Position numbers and translations under genes: made by a program. This document shows, piece after piece, positions 35,336 to 44,391 of a stretch of DNA of 58,603 bases. A model generated the notes under the pieces. It was given only the letters and a program-made list of their open reading frames with translations. It was not told where the DNA came from and made no database searches. Source of the stretch: Microthrixaceae bacterium (GTDB lineage Bacteria; Actinomycetota; Acidimicrobiia; Acidimicrobiales; Acidimicrobilacustridaceae). Location of the stretch: the NCBI GenBank assembly GCA_947449015.1, contig CANFQA010000013.1:1-58603 (forward strand), in the 5' to 3' direction. Numbering within the stretch: position 1 is the first letter of the stretch; every line of letters starts with the position of its first letter.

Positions 35336-36061
35336 ATGAATCAGATCGAACAGTTGAGGGTCGAGGGCGAAGCGCTGCTGGCTGCCGCCCGCTCTGCAGG
35401 TCTCGCAGCTGCCATTGAGCACTGCCCGGGTTGGGATATGCAGCGCCTGGTGAGCCACACCGCCAAAGTGTTCCAACGCACCGCGGTTGTGGTCACCGAG
35501 GGACTCATGGAGCCACCGGCCAACGATCGGTTCACGCAGTTCGCCAAGGACGAATTCGTCTTCGACCAGTTCGCTGAGGTGCTCGAAGATCTCGTCGAAG
35601 CACTTGGCAATGCCGTGCCGAACGCCCCAAGTTGGAACTTCACTGGCGCGGATCTCACCAACGTGTTCTGGGTACGACGCATGCTGAACGAAGCTGCCGT
35701 GCACCGCTGGGACGCGCAGCACGCCGCCGGTGGGGCCCAAGGTTTCACACCCGAACTTGCTGTCGACGTCATTGATGAGTTGCTCTTCGTACTGATGCCC
35801 GTGCTGTCGGCAAAGAAGAACCCGGAGCTGTCGGCCACCTTCCACTTCCATTGCACCGACACCGATGGCGAATGGCTCACAGCATTTACTGCTGGCTCAC
35901 CGATCACCACTCGGGAACACGCCAAGGGGCAACTCGCAGTTCGCGGCCCAGCCAGCTCGCTGTGCCTCTGGGCTTGGAACCGCCTACCCGCCACCGAGGG
36001 CGGTCTCGAGGCACTCGGCGAAACCAGCCTCCTTGAGGCTTGGGCCACCATCGTTCCGTAG
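35336..36061 (+). CDS. Mycothiol-dependent maleylpyruvate isomerase family protein
   Basis: 241 residues of the MDMPI/DinB-like family. The N-terminal four-helix domain starts with CPGWDMQRLVSHTAKVFQRT, with the His of SHTAKV, and has ...NEAAVHRWDAQHAAG, giving the Glu and His metal ligands. The C-terminal small domain ends with LAVRGPASSLCLWAWNRLP. Family members use mycothiol, the actinobacterial thiol, for isomerisation or conjugation. Many members have unknown substrates, and this one has no diagnostic neighbour. Confidence 0.82.
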   Translation: MNQIEQLRVEGEALLAAARSAGLAAAIEHCPGWDMQRLVSHTAKVFQRTAVVVTEGLMEPPANDRFTQFAKDEFVFDQFAEVLEDLVEALGNAVPNAPSWNFTGADLTNVFWVRRMLNEAAVHRWDAQHAAGGAQGFTPELAVDVIDELLFVLMPVLSAKKNPELSATFHFHCTDTDGEWLTAFTAGSPITTREHAKGQLAVRGPASSLCLWAWNRLPATEGGLEALGETSLLEAWATIVP

Positions 36062-36078
36062 TCGCCAGGGCCAGGCTC

Positions 36079-36468
36079 CTAACGCAGGAGCCACCACCAC
36101 AGGCTGAAGCTGACCGTCACGGTGCTGAGCAGCAGACCGCCAATGAGAATCGGCCGAGATATCTCTCCGCGCTCGTTCTCAGGAATCCGGGCACGAACAT
36201 TGACCAGCAGCCGGCGGGCGAACGGCACATCTCGCGACAGGATCGCCAGTCCGGCGGCGAGCACCACCATGCCCGGACCAGGGAACACGATGAGGAAGAC
36301 CCCGGCGACACAGACGGCGATACCAATCCCGATGCGTACCGCCCGAAGCACAACATTACGCTTGGCTTCCTGCCGAGTTTCCTCGTGACGCCCAACTTCG
36401 AGTTCGGTCTCGATGAGTGCGTCTTCAAGACCCTCGATGGCCTCGCCGAACTGCTCGTGGTTGGTCAC
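36079..36468 (-). CDS. PGPGW-type small membrane protein
   Basis: 129 residues. A charged N-terminal helix (EAIEGLEDALIETELEVGRHEETRQEAKRN in pattern) precedes two hydrophobic segments. The first contains IVFPGPGMVVLAAGLAIL, the PGPG hallmark of the putative transmembrane PGPGW family; the second is near the C-terminus (ILIGGLLLSTVTVSFSLWWWLL). The GTG start (36466-36468) overlaps the stop of the upstream P-type ATPase (GTGA), so it is probably co-translated and may assist or regulate the pump. That partnership is inference. Confidence 0.8.
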   Translation of the reverse strand: MTNHEQFGEAIEGLEDALIETELEVGRHEETRQEAKRNVVLRAVRIGIGIAVCVAGVFLIVFPGPGMVVLAAGLAILSRDVPFARRLLVNVRARIPENERGEISRPILIGGLLLSTVTVSFSLWWWLLR

Positions 36469-39281
36469 GACGCGACCTTGTGCCGGCGCAACATTGCCCG
36501 ATCGAATGCCTTGCGAAGCTCCTCCGTGACAACAACCACCGCAGCGATAGCAACACACACGAGAATCTCCACAACACTCAGATCGACAGTGCGGAAGATC
36601 GCCTGCATGAATCCCAGTTCGACAACACACAGCTGCACCACGACCAGAACCGCTACCACCACCGTGAGCGAGCGGTTTGGTGTTGGTCGGATGAAGATGG
36701 ACTCAGTCTCCGTGCGTGCGTTGAACACGTTGAACAACTGCTGGAACACGAACGTGGTGAACATCATCGTCATCACCAGGCGGGCCTGAGGCGAGTACGA
36801 CTCGTAGTCGGTGGCGAAGTCGCCGACCGAGAGACCGAAGTGTCGGAGCGAGAACCAGAACAGTGCCAAAAGGCTGATCGCCATGACCCCACCGGTGACC
36901 GCGATGCGCAGGATCCGACCGCTGCTGAGGATCGCCGATCCGGGGGCCACCGGCGGTCGTTCCATGACACGGTCATCGGGCGTGTCGGTACCGAGCGTGA
37001 TGGCAGGTGGGCCATCGGCAATGAGGTTGACCCACAAAATCTGCAATGGGGTGAATGGAACTGGCCAGCCCAACAATGACGCTCCGAGAATGGTGGTGAT
37101 GGCCGAGATATTGGTGGAGAGCTGGAACCGCACGAACTTGATGATGTTGTCGTAAATGGCCCTGCCGCCCTTGACTGCCTCGACAATGGTGGCGAAGTTG
37201 TCATCGGCGAGCACCATGTCGCTCGCCTCCTTAGTGACTTCAGTACCGGTGATGCCCATTGCCACTCCAATATCGGCGTGGCGAAGTGCAGCGGCATCGT
37301 TGACGCCATCACCGGTCATGGCCACGATTTCTCCGTTGGCCTGCAGGGCGGTGACGACCCGAACCTTGTGCTCGGGTGACACCCGGGCGAACACTCCAAT
37401 GCCACCGACACGCTCGGCGAGTTCGTCATCGGTCATTTCATCGAGCTGCGCGCCTGCGATGACCCCGCCGGTGATCCCGAGTTCGGCGGCAATTGCCCCG
37501 GCGGTGGTGGCGTGATCACCAGTGATCATCTTCACCTGAATACCTGCGACACGGCATGCAGCAATCGCATCGCGGGCTTCGGAACGAGGTGGGTCGACAA
37601 TGCCGATGAGTGCCTCAAGTACGAGGCCATCCACCCACATCTCCGGGTCGGCAACAGCACCACTCTCGGTGAGGATCAGGTGTGCGTCGACAATCCGAGT
37701 GGCGACCGCAAGCACCCGCATGCCCTCAGCTGCGAGACGATCGTTATCGTCGAGGAGGCGCTGCCGGGACTGGTCAGTGATCGAATGCTCGAGCCCGTCT
37801 CCATCGATGACGAATGCCGCGCGCCCAAGCAGCACATCAGGAGCACCCTTGACGCAGATCAGCACATCACTGCGGGCGTCATCAGGATCAACGCGATGGA
37901 ATGTCGCCATGAACTTGGTGGCCGAATCAAAGGGAACCTCGGCAAGTCTGGGCTGCGACACGCGGACTGCCCCGGCATCGATCCCAAACTTGGATGCCGC
38001 AACCACAAGCGCCGCCTCGGTCGGATCACCGACAATGCCGGACTCGCCGCGTTCGTCCACCAATCCCACAACCGCGTCGGAACACAGCGCCATCGCCAAT
38101 CCCGCACGCTCTGAGGTGGCGTGATCAACCGACACACCATGTTCGGTGGTTACAGCACCGCTGGTGGCATATCCCTCACCGGCGAGTTGCCATTCAGTTC
38201 CAGCGCGCAATACCCGTCGCGCCGTCATCTGGTTAAGGGTGAGTGTGCCGGTCTTATCGGAGCAGATCACCGAGGTGGCACCGAGGGTCTCGACCGAGTG
38301 AAGTCGTTTCACGATGGCATTGCGCTTGGCCATCCGCGCCACACCGATAGCGAGCGTGACCGTGACCACCGCAGGAAGACCTTCGGGGATGGCAGCAACA
38401 GCTAACGCGATTGCATCAAGTAACGCGACACCGAGATCGGCGCCGCGCAGGGTCTGCAACACCAGCACCGCGAGCGCAGCCAGTCCGGCGAGCACAGCAA
38501 GACGCCGACCAAGGGCATCAAGTTGCCGTTCCAATGGGGTGGAGGAGGTTTCGGCCGAGGTAATGAGATCGGCGACGCGACCCATCTCGGTACGCATGCC
38601 GGTATCGGTGATGACCAGTTCCAAACGCCCACGCACCAGCGTTGTGTTCATGAACGCCATACCCTGCTGATCGCCAAGCGGCGAGCCCGCCACAGCGCGA
38701 TGGTCAGCATGCTTGTCAACCGGCACTGACTCCCCAGTGAGCGATGACTCATCAACGGAAGCGTTGGCACCGAACATGACCCGGCCATCGGCTGGCACCC
38801 GATCACCTGGCTCGAGCAGCACGACATCGCCCGGAACCAGTTCCTCGGCAGCGACCTCCTGAACCTGCCCATCACGGCGAACGCGAACGATGGTGACCAA
38901 CATGCGTTCCAGCGCTGCAAGCGCTCCCGACGCTTTGCCTTCCTGCACGTATCCGAACACGGCGTTGACGAGAAGCACCACCAAGATGACGATGGTGTCC
39001 TTCACATGTCCGACAACCCCAGCGATGATGGCGGCAGCGAACAAGATCATGACGATGCTGCTGCGGAACTGATCGATGAACATCGAGAGCTTGGAACGCT
39101 GCTCGGGTTCAGCCAGTCGATTGGCTCCGACCACATCCCGGCGAGTCAAAACCTCGGCACTGCTCAGTCCGGTCCTGAGGTCCACACTCTGCTGCGCCAA
39201 CACCTCGGCACCATCAAGCGCGCACCATGCAACCCGAACTGATTCGTTCTCGTTCTGCGCAACATCTTCGTTCTTGGGCAT
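36465..39281 (-). CDS. P-type cation ATPase, Ca2+-type (IIA-like)
   Basis: 938 residues. An N-terminal cation-ATPase domain, TGES (182-185), PEGL (299-302), the phosphorylated Asp342 in SDKTGT, and GDGVNDAAALRHADIGVAMG are present, with about ten membrane segments. Compared with SERCA, the site-II residues Glu (IPEGLP) and Asn/Asp (VNLIADG) are kept, but the Glu of NVGE appears as Ala (NISA) and the Thr before Asp as Ala. This suggests one ion (Ca2+ or Mn2+) per cycle, which is inference. GGAGC precedes the ATG and lies in a structured leader. Confidence 0.9.
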   Translation of the reverse strand: MPKNEDVAQNENESVRVAWCALDGAEVLAQQSVDLRTGLSSAEVLTRRDVVGANRLAEPEQRSKLSMFIDQFRSSIVMILFAAAIIAGVVGHVKDTIVILVVLLVNAVFGYVQEGKASGALAALERMLVTIVRVRRDGQVQEVAAEELVPGDVVLLEPGDRVPADGRVMFGANASVDESSLTGESVPVDKHADHRAVAGSPLGDQQGMAFMNTTLVRGRLELVITDTGMRTEMGRVADLITSAETSSTPLERQLDALGRRLAVLAGLAALAVLVLQTLRGADLGVALLDAIALAVAAIPEGLPAVVTVTLAIGVARMAKRNAIVKRLHSVETLGATSVICSDKTGTLTLNQMTARRVLRAGTEWQLAGEGYATSGAVTTEHGVSVDHATSERAGLAMALCSDAVVGLVDERGESGIVGDPTEAALVVAASKFGIDAGAVRVSQPRLAEVPFDSATKFMATFHRVDPDDARSDVLICVKGAPDVLLGRAAFVIDGDGLEHSITDQSRQRLLDDNDRLAAEGMRVLAVATRIVDAHLILTESGAVADPEMWVDGLVLEALIGIVDPPRSEARDAIAACRVAGIQVKMITGDHATTAGAIAAELGITGGVIAGAQLDEMTDDELAERVGGIGVFARVSPEHKVRVVTALQANGEIVAMTGDGVNDAAALRHADIGVAMGITGTEVTKEASDMVLADDNFATIVEAVKGGRAIYDNIIKFVRFQLSTNISAITTILGASLLGWPVPFTPLQILWVNLIADGPPAITLGTDTPDDRVMERPPVAPGSAILSSGRILRIAVTGGVMAISLLALFWFSLRHFGLSVGDFATDYESYSPQARLVMTMMFTTFVFQQLFNVFNARTETESIFIRPTPNRSLTVVVAVLVVVQLCVVELGFMQAIFRTVDLSVVEILVCVAIAAVVVVTEELRKAFDRAMLRRHKVAS

Positions 39282-39286
39282 CTGCG

Positions 39287-39400
39287 CTCCGGTCAGGTCG
39301 ATACAACGACGGGGTCAGCACGCAGTTGCGCACTGACGACCGGAGGTCTCTCCCACCCAGAACGGTTGAGGACCGTCATGAGCCAACGGAACCGGGAGAC
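39287..39400 (-). promoter_or_regulatory. Structured 5' leader that can sequester the ATPase ribosome-binding site
   Basis: The minus-strand leader can form an 8-bp stem between 39338-39345 and 39287-39294; the latter contains the GGAG ribosome-binding site. Inside it two small hairpins (39297-39300 with 39307-39310, and 39314-39318 with 39333-39337) give a three-way junction. Upstream, 39394-39400 can pair with 39346-39354 around an inner hairpin (39363-39367 with 39390-39394, then 39373-39376 with 39386-39389). I could not match it to a riboswitch class I know. The rest of 39282-39531 is non-coding. Confidence 0.5.
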
Positions 39401-39531
39401 GCAAGCACCTTTCAGTAGGTGATCACATCGCCGTGATGACGACGCCGTCGTGTCGGGATACTCCCCTCACTGGCGCCAAGTATGGCCGATCCGGGGCCGT
39501 GAACATCGGCCGAATCAGGAATTTGTGCGAA

Positions 39532-40200
39532 TTAGCCCACGAGGGCAGCGCGAATGGCGTCTTCGGAGTCGACGGTGGCAAGCACCATGACCTCGTCGCC
39601 AGCGCCAAGCACCGTGTCGCCACGGGGAACCACGAGGTGACCATCGCGAAGCACAGCCACAATGGTGGATTCACGGGGAAGCTCGATGTTCTTGATCTCA
39701 ACATCGATCGCCGGCGAATTGGGCGCCAATGTGATTTCCGAAAGTCGGGCCCGATCGTTCTCGAACGACAGAATTCGCACGAGTGAACCAACGGTGACGG
39801 CCTCTTCGACAAGTGCGGTGAGCAGATGCGGGGTAGAGACCGAAACGTCGACGCCCCAACTGGCATTGAACATCCACTCGTTATTGGGATTGTTCACACG
39901 GGCAACCACGCGGGGCACGCCGAACTCTTGCTTCGCCAACAATGAGATAACGAGGTTGTCTTCATCGTCGCCGGTAACGGCGACAACGACGTCAGCCCGG
40001 GCGGGTTCAGCCTTTGCGAACTCCGACACCTCACACCCATCGACGTTCATCCAAGTGACACCCGGTGTCTCGTCTGATGCGATGGCACGGGCGTATCGAT
40101 TGGGATCGATTTCGATGATGAGGACTTCGTGGCCCACCTGCTGAAGTTCCGTGGCGATGTACGTACCGACGTTTCCGCCACCTGCAATTACGACGCGCAT
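39532..40200 (-). CDS. ceoC: TrkA-family K+ uptake regulatory protein (second)
   Basis: A 222-residue cytoplasmic RCK protein. The Rossmann motif VIAGGGNVGTYIATEL with acidic IIEIDPNR fits NAD(H) binding. TGDDEDNLVISLLAKQEFGVPRVVARVNN is typical of TrkA_N, and the C-terminal TrkA_C domain follows (ELPRESTIVAVLRDGHLVVPRGDTVLGAGDEVMVLA). It overlaps the upstream TrkA-type gene by one base (TGATG), matching the mycobacterial ceoB-ceoC pair. No TrkH/TrkG membrane subunit is in the window, so its channel partner lies elsewhere. Confidence 0.88.
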   Translation of the reverse strand: MRVVIAGGGNVGTYIATELQQVGHEVLIIEIDPNRYARAIASDETPGVTWMNVDGCEVSEFAKAEPARADVVVAVTGDDEDNLVISLLAKQEFGVPRVVARVNNPNNEWMFNASWGVDVSVSTPHLLTALVEEAVTVGSLVRILSFENDRARLSEITLAPNSPAIDVEIKNIELPRESTIVAVLRDGHLVVPRGDTVLGAGDEVMVLATVDSEDAIRAALVG

Positions 40201-40874
40201 CAGTGATGACCTCCTGAAGCTGTGGGGGCAGTCGAGAGTCGACGATCAAGTTCGTCGATGCGATCTCCTGCGGCGGCGAGCCAGACGACATCGCCCTCCT
40301 GGGCAAGCGTGGCGCTTGAGACAATCTGGGCAACACCGAGGCGGGTGAGAGCAACAAGACGAGTTTCGCCGTCGACCTCGAGACCGGAAAGCGGCTGGCC
40401 GGCCCACGCGGTAGGCACAACGCGCTCGACAACGCAGACCTTGGCGCTGGGATCGACCCATTCGATGCCGTCGTCATCGGGCTTGATACGGCGCATGACT
40501 CGCTCAATGGCCCAACCGACAGTGGCAACTGTGGAGATACCGAGACGTTCGTAAATGGCCGCACGGCGCTGGTCGTAGATGCGGGCGACGACGCGCTCAA
40601 CCTTGAAGAACTCACGAGCAGTACGCGCGATGAGAATGTTGGAGTTGTCACCATTGGTGACCGCAGCAAGTGCGTCTGCTCGTTCGATGCCGGCGGCGAT
40701 CAGCGTGTTGCGATCAAACCCGACACCCACAAGTGTCTGCCCGGAGAAGTCCTCGGGAAGACGGCGAAACGCTGACTTCTTTCGATCAATGACGGCAACC
40801 GTGTGCCCCTGTCCAACCAGGGTGGCTGCCAGACCGGAGCCAACCCGGCCACATCCGACGACGACTACATGCAC
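40200..40874 (-). CDS. ceoB: TrkA-family K+ uptake regulatory protein (first)
   Basis: A 224-residue RCK protein. VHVVVVGCGRVGSGLAATL with VAVIDRKKSAF forms the nucleotide site. TNGDNSNILIARTAREFFKVERVVARIYD and a C-terminal TrkA_C half complete it. GTG 40872-40874 is preferred because it gives the canonical N-terminus and has GGAGG upstream; the frame is open nine codons further. It diverges from zwf. With its downstream partner it probably forms the gating ring of a Trk/Ktr potassium transporter. Confidence 0.86.
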   Translation of the reverse strand: MHVVVVGCGRVGSGLAATLVGQGHTVAVIDRKKSAFRRLPEDFSGQTLVGVGFDRNTLIAAGIERADALAAVTNGDNSNILIARTAREFFKVERVVARIYDQRRAAIYERLGISTVATVGWAIERVMRRIKPDDDGIEWVDPSAKVCVVERVVPTAWAGQPLSGLEVDGETRLVALTRLGVAQIVSSATLAQEGDVVWLAAAGDRIDELDRRLSTAPTASGGHH

Positions 40875-41076
40875 GTTCCCAACACCTCCAACGCCCGACA
40901 CCGGGCCCGATCGGCGAGCATACGACTACCGCCGAGTGCTGCCAATCTGACAGGCGTCACAGTTCAGATACGGGTCATCGGTCAATGGCAGCCCCGCACG
41001 TGATCGGCCTCTCCCCGGATCGTGAACCCACCGCTGAGTAGGTTGAGCGGGTCAGCCGATGTGTCGGGAGAACCGC

Positions 41077-42504
41077 ATGCCACTCTCATCTGAACCACAG
41101 GGCAAGGTCCGCTCCGACCTTTTGGTGCTGTTCGGATCCTCCGGTGATCTCGCCAAGAAGAAGCTGTTCCCGGCGATCTACCGCCTCGAGTGCCGCGGTC
41201 GCCTCGGCATTCCGGTCATCGGGGTGGCTCGCAACGACTGGACCGATGCCGATCTCCATGAACACTGCCGCGCTTCGATCGCCGAGAGTGGCGAGGACTG
41301 GGACCAGGCCGCGTTCGATCGCCTCATCTCGCGCATGACCTATGTCTGCGGTGACTACAACGACGCCACCACCTTTGAAAGATTGCGTACCGCGGCCGGC
41401 GGGGCCAAGCACCCGATCTTCCATTTCGCTATTCCTCCGTCGATGTTCTCCACGGTGGCTGACGGCATCGCCGGTGCCGGACTTGCTGAAGGCGCCCGCC
41501 TCATCATTGAAAAGCCGTTCGGACGTGACTACGACTCGGCCGTGGAACTCAATACGACACTGCATGAGAAGTTCCCCGAAGCCGCCATCTTCCGCATCGA
41601 CCATTTCGTTGGCAAGGAGGCCCTACGCAGCCTGCTCGTCACCCGCTTTGCCAACGCAATCGCTGAACCGCTCTGGAACCGCAACTACGTCTCCTCGGTG
41701 AAAATCACCATGGCCGAGTCGTTCGGCGTTGAGGACCGAGGCAACTTCTATGACTCGGTCGGGGCGATGCGAGACGTCATGCAGAACCACTTGCTGCAGA
41801 TGGTGGCGTTGCTCGGCATGGAACAACCAGTCAACGAGCATTCCAAGGCTCTACGTGACGAAAAGGCAAAGGTTCTCGAGGCATGTCGAGTGGTTGAGCC
41901 CGCCAATTTCGTTCGCGGCCAATACAACGGATATCTCGATGTGAAAGGTGTTCGCCCGGACTCCGATACGGAGACATTCGCGGCGTTCCGGCTCGACATT
42001 GACTCACCGCGCTGGAGCGGTGTGCCGTTCTTCTTGCGAGCTGGGAAAGCTCTAGCCGAAACCGTCACCGAGATGACGATCGAGTTCAAGAGCCCGCCTC
42101 GTCCACTTTGGCTCGGCGACCATTCCCATCTGCCGAATAATTCAATCCGCATCGAGGCCAAGCCGGAGAACTTCGCGGCGATCACCTGGCTGCATAAGGA
42201 ACCCGGCGAAACAATGATGCCTGATGCCATCACGCTGGCGCCGCCTCCCGAGGAGCGTCTCGACACCGGTCCGGAACCCTATGAATTGCTGATCGAGGAA
42301 GCCATGAAGGGCGACCCGACACTGTTCGCCCGCGAAGACTCAGTGCTTGAGTCCTGGCGCATTGTTGAACGCATTCTCACCGAGCACTCCAGTGTTGAGC
42401 GCTATGACCAGGGCTCATGGGGACCACCATCGGCCGCGCTTCTTACCAAATCGCACGGACGATGGCCGGGCGAACCGCCCGCTCCTGCCGGAGGCGATCG
42501 ATGA
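41077..42504 (+). CDS. zwf: Glucose-6-phosphate 1-dehydrogenase
   Basis: 475 residues. It oxidises glucose-6-phosphate to 6-phosphogluconolactone with NADP+, the entry step of the pentose phosphate pathway. The cofactor motif LFGSSGDLAKKKLFPA (GxxGDLA), IIEKPFGRD and the active-site RIDHFVGKE with the catalytic His are present. Length fits the family. ATG 41077 is chosen because GGGAG lies at proper spacing; an ATG six codons earlier is less likely. A TAGGTT (-10-like) lies at 41039-41044. Its stop overlaps the next gene (ATGA). Confidence 0.95.
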   Translation: MPLSSEPQGKVRSDLLVLFGSSGDLAKKKLFPAIYRLECRGRLGIPVIGVARNDWTDADLHEHCRASIAESGEDWDQAAFDRLISRMTYVCGDYNDATTFERLRTAAGGAKHPIFHFAIPPSMFSTVADGIAGAGLAEGARLIIEKPFGRDYDSAVELNTTLHEKFPEAAIFRIDHFVGKEALRSLLVTRFANAIAEPLWNRNYVSSVKITMAESFGVEDRGNFYDSVGAMRDVMQNHLLQMVALLGMEQPVNEHSKALRDEKAKVLEACRVVEPANFVRGQYNGYLDVKGVRPDSDTETFAAFRLDIDSPRWSGVPFFLRAGKALAETVTEMTIEFKSPPRPLWLGDHSHLPNNSIRIEAKPENFAAITWLHKEPGETMMPDAITLAPPPEERLDTGPEPYELLIEEAMKGDPTLFAREDSVLESWRIVERILTEHSSVERYDQGSWGPPSAALLTKSHGRWPGEPPAPAGGDR

Positions 42505-43079
42505 GCAGCACGCACCGCAACCGGCTCTTCGTTATCCGACATGGCGCGACCGAGTGGAGTCGCACAGGTCAGCACACCGGCCATACCGACATCCCACTGC
42601 TACCCGAGGGTGAGGCTCAGGCGCGCGCCACCGGTGCGTTGCTGGCCAACCATGAGTTCGCACTCGTGCTTACCAGCCCGCTCCAGCGTGCCCGACAGAC
42701 CTGCGAACTGGCGGGCCTCAGCAAGCATGCGCGGATCGAACCGAACCTCATTGAGTGGGACTACGGCGACTACGAAGGAAGAACGAGCGCGCAGATCCAC
42801 GAAACGGTTCCTGATTGGACCGTCTGGACTGGCGCCATCCCCGGGGGTGAAACCATCGAACACGTTGCCGCTCGCGCTGATGCGGTGATCGCGCGAGTGC
42901 TTGCCGCCAATGGCGACTGCATCGTGTTCGCCCACGGTCACATCCTTCGGACCCTGGTCGCCCGATGGTGCGAGCTCGACCCGACCGAAGGCCGGCGCTT
43001 CGTGCTTGACCCCGCCACGTTGTGCATCCTCGGCTGGGAGCATGATTCTCGGGCCGTTCTTCAGTGGAATAGCCGGTAA
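42501..43079 (+). CDS. Histidine phosphatase superfamily protein
   Basis: 192 residues. The RHG motif (LFVIRHGATEWSRTGQHTGHTDIPL) carries the phospho-acceptor His, and the second catalytic His is in VFAHGHILRTL. The Glu of LIEWDYGDYEG is in the acid/base position. It is related to phosphoglycerate-mutase-like phosphatases such as GpgP. The ATG overlaps the zwf stop by 4 bases, so it is co-translated with zwf. A sugar-phosphate substrate is plausible but not shown. Confidence 0.88.
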   Translation: MSSTHRNRLFVIRHGATEWSRTGQHTGHTDIPLLPEGEAQARATGALLANHEFALVLTSPLQRARQTCELAGLSKHARIEPNLIEWDYGDYEGRTSAQIHETVPDWTVWTGAIPGGETIEHVAARADAVIARVLAANGDCIVFAHGHILRTLVARWCELDPTEGRRFVLDPATLCILGWEHDSRAVLQWNSR

Positions 43080-43154
43080 ATCCCTGCCCGTAGGCCTGTG
43101 ATTCCCGGACAGTTCGACACCCGTAGCGCCAGCGGGCCGGGGCTGCGAGACTGA

Positions 43155-43191
43155 GAACTCCTGCGCCGGTGGCGCCCATCCTCAGGAGTTC
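43155..43191 (+). promoter_or_regulatory. Hairpin covering the thiolase ribosome-binding site
   Basis: GAACTCCTG (43155-43163) pairs perfectly with CAGGAGTTC (43183-43191), which holds the AGGAG ribosome-binding site four bases from the ATG side. A second stem inside, GCGCC (43163-43167) with GGCGC (43171-43175), shares one base and has a GGT loop. Translation of the thiolase could be gated by this structure. Confidence 0.6.
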
Positions 43192-43194
43192 CCC

Positions 43195-44388
43195 ATGCCC
43201 GATGCAGTCATCGTCGACGTCGTCCGCACCGCAGGCGGCAAGCGCAACGGTTCCCTTTCCGGTTGGCATCCCGCCGACCTTGCGGCCGAGGTGCTCTCAT
43301 CGCTCGTTGCGCGCAATGACTTCGACCCCGCGCTGATTGATGACGTGATGATGGGTTGTGTCAGCCAGGTCGGCGCCCAGGCCCTCAACATCGGACGCAA
43401 CGCAGCACTTGCCGCCGGGTTCCCCGAGAGCGTGCCGGGCACCACCATCGATCGTCAGTGCGGTTCCTCGCAGCAGGCCGCGGCATTCGCTGCTCAGTCG
43501 GTCATGGCCGGAGTCAACGACATCGTCATCGCTGCCGGTGTCGAGGTCATGAGTCTCGTGCCGATGGGTGCTTCATTTGGCAAAGGTGTTGGCTTCCCGT
43601 TCGGGCCCAACGTTGAGGCCCGCTATGCAGAAGCCGGTGGTCTCATCCCTCAGGGATTGTCGGCCGAGCTCATCGCCGAGCAGTGGAACCTCAGTCGTGA
43701 GGATCTTGATGCCTATTCGGTCGAATCGCAGATGCGCGCTGCTCGCGCTCGCGACGAGGGACGCTTCGACCAAGAAATCATTGCCGTTTCTGCCCGCCGA
43801 CGCGACAAAGAATCCGGCGAGGTCCTCCCCGATGACGGCACGTTGCGTAACGACGAAGGCATCCGCGACACCACTACTGCTGAGTCGCTGGCTGGTCTCA
43901 AGCCTGCATTCACCCCTGAGGGTCGCGTCACTGCCGGTAATTCCTCGCAGATCACTGACGGCGCCTCAGCAGCACTCATTATGAGTGAGGCCATGGCGGC
44001 AAAACTCGGGCTCACCCCGCGTGCTCGCTTCCATTCGTTCTCGCTCGCTGGCGTCGATCCCCGCCTTATGCTCACCGGTCCCATCCCAGCCACGCAGAAG
44101 GTTCTCGAGCGTGCGGGCCTGAGCCTGGACGACATCGATCTTGTCGAGATCAACGAGGCGTTCGCATCGGTGGTGCTTGCCTGGGAGCGCGAGCTGCATC
44201 CCGATATGAGCAAGGTCAACGTCAACGGCGGCGCGATTGCACTGGGTCATCCGCTTGGCGCGTCGGGCACCAAGCTCCTCGGCACGCTGCTGTGTGAACT
44301 GGAGCGCACCGGCGGTCGCTTCGGACTGCAGACCATGTGCGAAGGCGGCGGACTCGCCAACGCCACCATCATCGAACGTCTCGGCTGA
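43195..44388 (+). CDS. Acetyl-CoA acyltransferase (thiolase)
   Basis: 397 residues. The nucleophile Cys89 lies in TIDRQCGSSQQA; the C-terminal catalytic set is VNVNGGAIALGHPLGASG (His) and LQTMCEGGGLANA (Cys). NEAFASV is also present. The family covers both degradative (beta-oxidation) and biosynthetic (acetoacetyl-CoA) thiolases. The WHPADLAAEVL start and actinobacterial context favour a degradative FadA-type role, but this is not decided by the sequence. The next gene starts 3 bases after its stop. Confidence 0.92.
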   Translation: MPDAVIVDVVRTAGGKRNGSLSGWHPADLAAEVLSSLVARNDFDPALIDDVMMGCVSQVGAQALNIGRNAALAAGFPESVPGTTIDRQCGSSQQAAAFAAQSVMAGVNDIVIAAGVEVMSLVPMGASFGKGVGFPFGPNVEARYAEAGGLIPQGLSAELIAEQWNLSREDLDAYSVESQMRAARARDEGRFDQEIIAVSARRRDKESGEVLPDDGTLRNDEGIRDTTTAESLAGLKPAFTPEGRVTAGNSSQITDGASAALIMSEAMAAKLGLTPRARFHSFSLAGVDPRLMLTGPIPATQKVLERAGLSLDDIDLVEINEAFASVVLAWERELHPDMSKVNVNGGAIALGHPLGASGTKLLGTLLCELERTGGRFGLQTMCEGGGLANATIIERLG

Positions 44389-44391
44389 GTC

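Noticed and set aside
34130-35851. Longer version of the DUF2071-DCC protein (573 codons)
   Set aside because: The extra N-terminal part is antisense to the MDMPI-family gene at 35336; ATG 35269 gives a normal domain start.
39282-39420. Mn2+ (yybP-ykoY), Mg2+ (M-box) or c-di-AMP riboswitch before the ATPase
   Set aside because: I looked for the conserved cores from memory and did not find them; kept only as an unclassified structured leader.
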